Below, in pieces: positions 6,875 through 12,582 of a stretch of DNA of 13,645 bases (positions within the stretch are counted from its first letter, which is position 1; every line of letters starts with the position of its first letter). Source of the stretch: Lactobacillaceae bacterium (lineage in GTDB: Bacteria; Bacillota; Bacilli; Lactobacillales; Lactobacillaceae). Position numbers and translations under genes: made by a program. The stretch is from contig JAISIV010000121.1 in NCBI GenBank assembly GCA_031261865.1, positions 1 to 13,645 on the forward strand, read 5' to 3'. The notes below the pieces were generated by a model. That model had not been told where the DNA came from and searched no databases. It saw only the letters and a list, made by a program, of their open reading frames with translations.

Positions 6875-7153
6875 ATGGAGAAAAAAGTTGTCAAAACAAG
6901 AATCCAAGGGACTTCTCTCATGATTACAATCCCTTCCGAATTAGATGTTAAAGTCGGTGAATCTTTCACTGTAGAAAAGGATGATGTCGGACGTCTAATT
7001 TTTACCCCGGATGTAGATTTGCAGTGGGCGTACGACGTCATCAAAGCCATTGAAGAAGCGACACCAGAAGACATAAAACTGATGAATGAATTTGATCCGA
7101 TAATTGATTCTCCAGCCGTAGGAAAGGAGCGTTTAGATGATGAAAGCTGGTGA
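6875..7153 (+). CDS. MazE-like AbrB-fold antitoxin
   Basis: This 92-residue protein is expected to bind DNA as a dimer, repress its own operon, and neutralise the downstream toxin. Residues 5-48 match the SpoVT/AbrB swapped-hairpin pattern: TRIQGTSLMITIPSELDVKV, then a glycine and a V-E-K-D turn ending in RLIFTP. The acidic tail (about 50-92, rich in Asp and Glu) fits a toxin-wrapping region. There is no Shine-Dalgarno sequence before the ATG, and the -10 TATAAT ends only six bases upstream, so the message is probably leaderless. An ATG at 6870 is out of frame. The 3' end overlaps the toxin gene by 17 bases, usual for type II toxin-antitoxin pairs. Confident on family, inferred on partner function. 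Confidence 0.85.
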   Translation: MEKKVVKTRIQGTSLMITIPSELDVKVGESFTVEKDDVGRLIFTPDVDLQWAYDVIKAIEEATPEDIKLMNEFDPIIDSPAVGKERLDDESW

Positions 7154-7487
7154 CATATACATGATGGATTACGAACCCCATGTTGGTCGAGAAATTGGCG
7201 GCCATAATCCAGGAAACGGAAACATTAGACGGCCGTTTCTAATCATAAGTAACTTCAAATATCAAAAATCAGGATCGGTATTAGCGTTTCCAATAACTAC
7301 TTCAATACCTCCTAAGAAAGTAAGACATCTTTACTTTCCAATAAAATTAATTAAAGATTCTTACGTTAAGACGACACAACTAGTCAGTTATGACCCTGTC
7401 GCCCGCAACGCAAAGAAAATGGATTATTCAATCCCCGATGATAAATTACAAGGATTTAGACTCATTGCTAGATCCTACCTAGAATAA
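7137..7487 (+). CDS. MazF/PemK-like toxin (probable mRNA endoribonuclease)
   Basis: This 116-residue protein has the ordered motifs of the MazF/PemK fold: GDIYMMDYEP (5-14), RRPFLIIS (31-38), FPITTS (51-56) and KTTQLVSYDPVAR (78-90). By comparison with remembered B. subtilis MazF, Arg32 and Thr54 fall at the catalytic arginine and threonine positions, so it is probably active. The stretch from Gly21 to Ile30 (GGHNPGNGNI) is longer than the usual loop before the RP motif and could affect RNA or antitoxin recognition. AAAGGAG lies seven bases before the ATG at 7137; a second ATG follows at once, so the start may be either. It overlaps the antitoxin by 17 bases and is followed closely by a strong terminator. 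RNA cleavage specificity cannot be read from the sequence. Confidence 0.87.
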   Translation: MMKAGDIYMMDYEPHVGREIGGHNPGNGNIRRPFLIISNFKYQKSGSVLAFPITTSIPPKKVRHLYFPIKLIKDSYVKTTQLVSYDPVARNAKKMDYSIPDDKLQGFRLIARSYLE

Positions 7488-7517
7488 ACGTCTCGCCAAG
7501 TTGGTGAGACGTTTTTT
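7487..7517 (+). terminator. Intrinsic terminator after the toxin gene
   Basis: AACGTCTC (7487-7494) pairs with GAGACGTT (7506-7513), with CCAA and TTGG able to extend the stem inward, and six T follow (7512-7517). The stem begins at the last bases of the toxin stop codon. Confidence 0.9.
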
Positions 7518-7528
7518 ATCGCCCGCAC

Positions 7529-7558
7529 AAAAAAACATCCACATACTAATGTGGATGT
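7529..7558 (-). terminator. Intrinsic terminator after glk
   Basis: On the minus strand ACATCCACAT and ATGTGGATGT are perfect 10-base arms around a 4-base loop (stem 7558-7535), followed by six or seven T (7535-7529). It begins 12 bases after the glk stop and closes the pheS-pheT-glk unit. It stands 11 bases from the toxin terminator, which faces the other way. Confidence 0.9.
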
Positions 7559-7569
7559 CTGAAATCTTA

Positions 7570-8535
7570 TTAAGCAAATTCACGAGCTAAGCTTGCGGCC
7601 CCGATAACTCCAGCGTCGTTACCTAGAACAGCTAACTTAAGTTCAGTTGATTCACGAACAGTTGACAATACATACTTTTTGAAGTGTTTGTCGACTTTGT
7701 CTAGCAAGAACTTTCCAGCTGCAGAAACACCACCACCGATAACAATGTAGGCTGGGTTCAAAGTATTTGCTACAGATGCAAGTGCATATCCAAGATAGAA
7801 AGCCATCTTGTCAACAACACGGACTGCCAAAACATCATCTTGTTTTGCCAAATCAAAGACAATCTTTGAAGTCACTTCTTGACCGTTATCAAGTAAGCTC
7901 TTCAATTCAGATTGACCTTCGAATTCGTCTGCGAAGTCGCGGGCCAAGTGAACAACTCCAGTTGCTGAAGTATATTGTTCAAGACATCCACGATTTCCAC
8001 AAGTACATAGGTAACCATCTGGTTCAACGACGATGTGACCGAGTTCTCCACCGGCACCATTAACTCCACGAATAATCTTTCCGTCGGCGACAATTCCACC
8101 ACCAACTCCAGTTCCAAGAGTTACGAAGACCACGTTAGGGTTGTTTTCACCGGCACCCTTCCATTGTTCTCCGATGGCTGCTGAATTGGCATCGTTATCT
8201 AGTGCGAATTCAAAGCCAGTACCTTCAGAAATTGCTTGGCGAAGGTATTGAGTGTCTTTCCAGTTAAGATTGTAGGCTGCTTTAACTGAACCTTCAGTTT
8301 GATTAACAGTACCAGGAGTTCCCATTCCAATACCAACGATACGATCCTTTGGAAGTTCGAGGCGTTGTAAACGAGAATTGATTGAACTTACGATATCAGG
8401 AACGATGTGTTGTCCGTCATCTAAGATATTTGTGTTGATAGCCCATTTATCTTGAATTTCACCATCTTTGGTTAAGATTGCGAACTTGATTGTAGTTCCA
8501 CCGAGGTCGACACCGATTAATTTATCTTTTGCCAT
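7570..8535 (-). CDS. glk: ROK-family glucokinase
   Basis: This cytosolic kinase phosphorylates glucose with ATP to glucose-6-phosphate, serving glucose that enters without the phosphotransferase system or is released from disaccharides. The 321-residue length is normal. The N-terminal phosphate loop is GVDLGGTTIK (8-17). The catalytic aspartate is Asp115 in ALDNDAN. The sugar-binding ExGH is Glu164-His167, and the zinc site is CTCGNRGCLEQY with Cys177, Cys179 and Cys184. All residues expected of an active ROK glucokinase are present, and no N-terminal helix-turn-helix is attached, so it is not a ROK repressor. The ATG overlaps the pheT stop as TAATG; AGGAG stands 13 bases upstream, a long spacing. 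It is the last gene before a terminator. TTGATA (8599-8594) inside pheT could be a -35, but its -10 partner is poorly spaced. Confidence 0.94.
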   Translation of the reverse strand: MAKDKLIGVDLGGTTIKFAILTKDGEIQDKWAINTNILDDGQHIVPDIVSSINSRLQRLELPKDRIVGIGMGTPGTVNQTEGSVKAAYNLNWKDTQYLRQAISEGTGFEFALDNDANSAAIGEQWKGAGENNPNVVFVTLGTGVGGGIVADGKIIRGVNGAGGELGHIVVEPDGYLCTCGNRGCLEQYTSATGVVHLARDFADEFEGQSELKSLLDNGQEVTSKIVFDLAKQDDVLAVRVVDKMAFYLGYALASVANTLNPAYIVIGGGVSAAGKFLLDKVDKHFKKYVLSTVRESTELKLAVLGNDAGVIGAASLAREFA

Positions 8536-10919
8536 TATCTAATTTCTACTCCTAACTTTTTGATTAGTATATTTTTTATCACATCTACTAGTGTATCAAC
8601 ATTTTCGGAAATGAGAGCGTTTACATTATCCGAAAAAGTGAGTCGATAAGTATATGCTTCGTCGTTGTAGATATCAAATAATTCCATGGATTGAAGCGCT
8701 TCCAATTCAAGCGAATCAATGGCTTCTTGAATTTGAGATTGAGTAACCTCTTTAGGTACTGTGAGCGACAAATCCCTAGTCATTTCGGGGAATTTTGTAA
8801 TCGGCTTATAATCTACGGTGTTTTCGTATAAATCAATAATTGCGTCTAGATTTAGTTCAAAAGCAAAGGCAGTATTTATTTTGTCAGCTTTGGTAACAGA
8901 AGGGTGGATTTGTCCAACAAAACCGATTACTTGGTCATTAATTGAAATTTCAGCCGTGCGACCAGGATGCATTTGATTAATTTCAGCGGGCGCGAATTCA
9001 ACTGGCATAGCTAATTGGGTGAAAAGATTTTCAACAATTCCCTTCGCGTCATAAAAATCAAAAGTATTTTTATGAGTTTTCCAATTTAAAGATTCACCGG
9101 GCAAGACGATGCCAGCCAAATGAGTTGTTTCTTCAACTTTTTGGTCTTCATAGGCGAAAACATCCCCTATCTCAAACAAACGAACGTCTTTTTGGCCACG
9201 GGCGGAATTATACTTAATTGCTTCGTATAGTGAAGTTAGGACCGATTGTCTAAGAACAGAACGGTCTTCACTCATCGGATAATCTAATTCGATAGTGGCT
9301 TTAGGGGTGGGCACGAAATATTGCGCGTTATCTTTGGCTTTAAGCGAATAAGTGATAGCTTGAGACAAACCGGTGCCACGAAGAATGGCATTTACTTGAC
9401 GCATCAATTTTTGTTTTTTATTAAGGCCAGCCTGGGCGTCTATTTGTTGAGGAAGAGTGGCTTTTATTTTGTCATACCCGTAAATACGGATTACTTCTTC
9501 GATTAAGTCAACTGGTAAAGTAATATCCCATGTTCGGGCTGGCACATCAACTAAGAAAGTTGAATCATTCAACGAGAAACCGAACTGCAAACGTTTGAAT
9601 ACAGATTCGACAATTTCAAGTGACAAATCAGTTCCTAAATACTGATTGATTTGCCCCAAAGTTACTTCAACTTCATGGTTATTTTCAGTTTTAACCGATT
9701 GAGAGATGATTCCTTTAGTAATTTGGCCATCCCCTAATTCAGCAATTAATTCGGCGCCAAAATTAAGTGCACTAATAATGTCGTCATAATTAATGCCACG
9801 TTCAAAACGTTGGGATGCTTCAGAATGTAAATTAAATCTTTGAGCAGCTTTACGGACTAATACCGAGTCAAAGACGGCTGACTCTAAAACGATATTAGTA
9901 GTATTCGTAGTAACTTCACTATCTTTACCGCCCATGACACCGGCCAGCATCAAAGGCTTCTGGTCATCATAAACGACAATATTTTCATCTTCTTTTAGTT
10001 GGCGTTCTTGATCATCCAAAGTGATAAGTGTTTCATTCTTACTGAGGGCGACGCGGATTTTTTTGGCAGTCAAAGTATCATAGTCAAAAGCATGAAGTGG
10101 TTGGCCAAACAAAAGCATGGCGTAATTAGTTACGTCAACAATGTTATTAATCGGACGAATCCCCGAAGACCACAAGCGACGTTGCAACCAAAGCGGACTC
10201 TCTTTGACGGTCACATTTTGAATAATTCGAAGATTATAATTTGGTGCGATAGAGCCATCAATATCGACTGAAATCAAAGAATCAGTCATCGTCTCAGATT
10301 CATTAATATCGATGGCTGGTTTTTTAGTTGGCAAATCCAACATTGCTCCAAATTCATAAGCGTTTCCAAGATATGAGAGCATGTCAGCACGGTTAGCCGT
10401 TAGAGAAGTTTCGACAATTATATCGTTAGCGCCTAAAGCAACCATAGCGTCCTGTCCTAAAACAACATCAGCGTCTGCTGGAAAAACATAAATTCCATCT
10501 TCGTGTTTTTTAGGAGCAATACTATCGGTAAAACCGATTTCTTGAAGAGAGACAATCATCCCGTTAGACTCAATACCCGCTAAAGTGGCGGTTTTAATTT
10601 CTTTGCCGTCAAACAAAGTAGCCCCCGGTTTGGCAAACACGACAACTTGTCCTGCTTGTACATTTGGTGCTCCGGTAACAACTTGGTAGCTTTGAACGCC
10701 ATCAGTAACCGAAGTTAGTTTTAGGTGGTCAGATTCTGGAACCGCTGAAACGCTCTCAACTTGAGCGACCACTAAATTTGTAGAAAGTGGAACCACGGTC
10801 GACACTTCTTCTACTTCAGAAGAAGTCAGTCCGATTTGTTCAGCTAATTTATTACCGTCTTCAAGATTATTTACAGGAAGATCGATATATTCTTTTAACC
10901 AATTCGTACTTAATTTCAT
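8535..10919 (-). CDS. pheT: Phenylalanine--tRNA ligase beta subunit
   Basis: This is the large subunit of the cytosolic alpha2-beta2 Phe-tRNA synthetase; it binds tRNA-Phe and edits mischarged Tyr. At 794 residues it is full length for the bacterial beta subunit. In order are an EMAP/OB-type tRNA-binding domain (about 40-155, with VVTGAPNVQAGQVVVFA), the B3/B4 editing domain (about 210-385, with GIRPINNIVDVTNYAMLLFG), the B5 domain (about 405-475), the catalytic-like core (about 490-680) and a C-terminal anticodon-binding FDX-ACB domain (about 700-794, with KFPEMTRDLSLTVPKEVTQS). The SQRFERGI motif is present. The ATG overlaps the pheS stop as TAATG, with AGGTGA just upstream, and its own stop overlaps the glk ATG in the same manner. 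Confidence 0.97.
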   Translation of the reverse strand: MKLSTNWLKEYIDLPVNNLEDGNKLAEQIGLTSSEVEEVSTVVPLSTNLVVAQVESVSAVPESDHLKLTSVTDGVQSYQVVTGAPNVQAGQVVVFAKPGATLFDGKEIKTATLAGIESNGMIVSLQEIGFTDSIAPKKHEDGIYVFPADADVVLGQDAMVALGANDIIVETSLTANRADMLSYLGNAYEFGAMLDLPTKKPAIDINESETMTDSLISVDIDGSIAPNYNLRIIQNVTVKESPLWLQRRLWSSGIRPINNIVDVTNYAMLLFGQPLHAFDYDTLTAKKIRVALSKNETLITLDDQERQLKEDENIVVYDDQKPLMLAGVMGGKDSEVTTNTTNIVLESAVFDSVLVRKAAQRFNLHSEASQRFERGINYDDIISALNFGAELIAELGDGQITKGIISQSVKTENNHEVEVTLGQINQYLGTDLSLEIVESVFKRLQFGFSLNDSTFLVDVPARTWDITLPVDLIEEVIRIYGYDKIKATLPQQIDAQAGLNKKQKLMRQVNAILRGTGLSQAITYSLKAKDNAQYFVPTPKATIELDYPMSEDRSVLRQSVLTSLYEAIKYNSARGQKDVRLFEIGDVFAYEDQKVEETTHLAGIVLPGESLNWKTHKNTFDFYDAKGIVENLFTQLAMPVEFAPAEINQMHPGRTAEISINDQVIGFVGQIHPSVTKADKINTAFAFELNLDAIIDLYENTVDYKPITKFPEMTRDLSLTVPKEVTQSQIQEAIDSLELEALQSMELFDIYNDEAYTYRLTFSDNVNALISENVDTLVDVIKNILIKKLGVEIR

Positions 10920-12004
10920 TATTCATTCACCTGCCTAAATTGTTCTAAGAATCTAACGTCATCCAAATAGAAATTACGAATATCGTCAATGCCGTATTTA
11001 ATCATGGCAAAACGGTCTGGGCCTAATCCAAAAGCAAATCCTGAATACTTTTGTGGATCAATACCTGACATTGAAAGAACATTTGGGTGCACCATTCCAG
11101 CACCTAAAACTTCAATCCATTTAATATCTTCGGGTTTTGTAGTGTCATCTACGATATTCCAACTAACATCAACTTCAATACTTGGTTCAGTAAATGGGAA
11201 ATAACTAGGACGAAAACGCATTGCGTGTCCTTTACCAAAAAGATTTTCAAACAAAGAAAGTAAAGTACCTTTTAAATCGGCCATCGTTACATTCTTACCC
11301 ACGACCAAACCTTCTACTTGGTGGAATTGGTGTGAGTGAGTGGCGTCATCATCGTCTCTTCGATAAACAACACCGGGAGAAATCATTTTCAAAGGACCAG
11401 TCTCAAAATCGTGAACATCCATCATCCGAGCCTGCATTGCTGAAGTTTGAGTTCTTAATAACAATTCAGGATTGATATAAAAGGTATCCTGCATGTCTCT
11501 AGCTGGATGGTCTTTAGGCAAATTCATCCGTTCAAAATTGTATTCATCAGTTTCAATCTCATTACCGTAAACGACTTGGTAGCCTTGAGAAACAAAAAGA
11601 TCTTCAATTTGATCTTGAATTTGTTGAAGGACGTGTTTTGTTCCGGTTTTTATCTGCGTGCCGGGGCGAGTAACATCCAGTTTCTCTGCTTCTAATTGAG
11701 CGTTTAGTTCTTCAATTTCTAATTCACTTTTTCTTGAATCCAAAAGTGCTTCGATTTCATTACGAACAAGATTTGCCGCGGCTCCAACTTCTTTCCTCTG
11801 GTCTGCAGGAACATCTTTTAAACTTTTTAGAATGGAAGTGATTACCCCTTTTTTTCCAAGAGCCTCCACTCGTAGTTCATCAAGACCCTTAATACTTAAA
11901 CCAGGGGCAATATCGAAAACGTCAGTTTTAACTTGATTTACTTTTTCGATAATTGTTCCATTTGGAACTGCTTCATTCAACGAATTTTCTAATGAATTTG
12001 CCAT
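10919..12004 (-). CDS. pheS: Phenylalanine--tRNA ligase alpha subunit
   Basis: This is the catalytic subunit that activates phenylalanine with ATP and charges tRNA-Phe. At 361 residues it is slightly longer than the usual 340-350, with the extra length at the N-terminus. An N-terminal coiled-coil region (about 15-105) precedes the class II core: YRRDDDDATHSHQFHQVEG (214-232, motif 2 region), RFRPSYFPFTEPSIEVDV (263-280) and GFAFGLGPDRFAM (322-334, motif 3). Ala324 in GFAFG matches the E. coli Ala294 position that keeps the amino-acid pocket narrow. AAAGGAG stands six bases before the ATG. Expression is under the T-box leader just upstream. pheT follows with a one-base overlap. Confidence 0.97.
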   Translation of the reverse strand: MANSLENSLNEAVPNGTIIEKVNQVKTDVFDIAPGLSIKGLDELRVEALGKKGVITSILKSLKDVPADQRKEVGAAANLVRNEIEALLDSRKSELEIEELNAQLEAEKLDVTRPGTQIKTGTKHVLQQIQDQIEDLFVSQGYQVVYGNEIETDEYNFERMNLPKDHPARDMQDTFYINPELLLRTQTSAMQARMMDVHDFETGPLKMISPGVVYRRDDDDATHSHQFHQVEGLVVGKNVTMADLKGTLLSLFENLFGKGHAMRFRPSYFPFTEPSIEVDVSWNIVDDTTKPEDIKWIEVLGAGMVHPNVLSMSGIDPQKYSGFAFGLGPDRFAMIKYGIDDIRNFYLDDVRFLEQFRQVNE

Positions 12005-12022
12005 TTTTTCTCCTTTTTAGAC

Positions 12023-12057
12023 AAAATAAAACGCCTCTTGCATTTGCAAGGGACGTT
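12023..12057 (-). terminator. T-box terminator hairpin before pheS
   Basis: On the minus strand AACGTCCCTTGCA and TGCAAGAGGCGTT pair with one wobble and one mismatch around a tight loop, followed by TTTATTTT. The CGTCCC of the first arm is also the partner of GGG in the T-box bulge element, so this hairpin and the antiterminator are mutually exclusive. Confidence 0.85.
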
Positions 12058-12236
12058 AAACCGTGGTACCACCCAAATTTGAATTCAAAAAGAATTCCTC
12101 ATTTCGCGATAACGGCAGCTCCGGTGATGATTAATCACACTTGGGAGTGAAATTCGGAATTGTTAGGCATTGGTGCTTTCACTATCCACCTTCGCTCGAT
12201 GCCAACAAAACTTACTAGTTCCCTCAAAGTTTTACA
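12023..12236 (-). promoter_or_regulatory. T-box leader (tRNA-Phe sensing) controlling pheS-pheT-glk
   Basis: This leader RNA binds uncharged tRNA-Phe and switches between antitermination and termination. Read on the minus strand, Stem I starts near 12236 with GGGA paired to TCCC, and GTTGGCAT paired with ATGCCTAAC higher up. The specifier side shows GAATTTCA (12155-12148), where TTC at 12151-12149 is a Phe codon followed by A, the usual arrangement. An apical element with GGTGGATAGTGAAAGCACC follows. The central CCGGAGCTGCCGTTATC stretch resembles the stem III region of other lactic T-boxes. The conserved T-box core GGGTGGTACCACG is at 12074-12062, and its GGG can pair with CGTCCC to form the antiterminator. 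Specifier assignment rests on the downstream genes plus the local motif, since TTT overlaps it. The transcription start probably lies inside the end of the HxlR gene; TTATAT near 12241-12236 is a possible -10. Confidence 0.92.
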
Positions 12237-12540
12237 TATAATCGTTGGCCCAAGAATTAATTGAACTCATAAAATCTTTCATCGCATAACCTTTTGTCGT
12301 TAGCTGATAATCAATTTTATTCGTCCCCGGGTAACTTATACGATTAATAATACCAACTGATTCTAATTCTTTCAAACGTTGCGTAAGAACCCGTTCACTG
12401 CACGCCGTTACAACTGAAGAAATTTGAGTGAATCGAAGAGGGACCTTACTTTCTAAAAGTGTATTTATGATTTCACCATTCCACTTTTTTCCAAGAATAT
12501 CAAAAGCGTTAGGTGTTTGTTGTGTAACATTTAAGCTCAT
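12232..12540 (-). CDS. HxlR-family (YodB-like) winged-helix regulator
   Basis: This is a 102-residue DNA-binding regulator, counted from the ATG at 12540. An in-frame TTG at 12546 would add two residues, one a cysteine. AFDILGKKWNGEII (12-25) is the family's N-terminal signature, RFTQISSVVTACSERVLTQR (36-55) holds the recognition helix region, LKELESVGII follows, and YQLTTKGYAM (77-86) completes the wing. It resembles B. subtilis YodB as I recall it, but a threonine stands where YodB has its N-terminal redox cysteine and the C-terminal cysteine is missing; the only internal cysteine is Cys46. No ribosome binding site precedes the ATG, whereas an extended -10 (TGATAAAAT) ends six bases before it, suggesting a leaderless message. 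It follows the MATE gene by 42 bases and runs directly into the pheS T-box. Confidence 0.88.
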   Translation of the reverse strand: MSLNVTQQTPNAFDILGKKWNGEIINTLLESKVPLRFTQISSVVTACSERVLTQRLKELESVGIINRISYPGTNKIDYQLTTKGYAMKDFMSSINSWANDYM

Positions 12541-12545
12541 ACACA

Positions 12546-12569
12546 AATTTTATCACTTACAAAAAGTAA
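12546..12569 (-). promoter_or_regulatory. Candidate hxlR promoter (extended -10) and overlapping inverted repeat
   Basis: On the minus strand TGATAAAAT (12554-12546) is an extended -10, and the ATG begins six bases after it. Directly upstream, TTAC and GTAA (12569-12566 and 12560-12557) form a small inverted repeat around TTTTT. Its place within the spacer fits autoregulation by the HxlR dimer, but the arms are only 4 bases (5 with ATTAC/GTAAG partly matched). No strong -35 is present. Confidence 0.4.
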
Positions 12570-12582
12570 TTAACTTTGAAAA

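Noticed and set aside
9999..11695. Plus-strand open frames opposite pheT and pheS
   Set aside because: They are antisense to complete, conserved synthetase genes, lack ribosome binding sites, and have low-complexity or implausible translations.
12076..12100. Repeated GAATTC sites as a mobile-element or cloning scar
   Set aside because: The two copies form a hairpin with a TTTTT loop inside the T-box leader, consistent with one of its helices.
11953..12150. A 65-codon plus-strand open frame across the pheS start
   Set aside because: It overlaps the pheS start and the T-box leader on the opposite strand, both of which explain the DNA fully.
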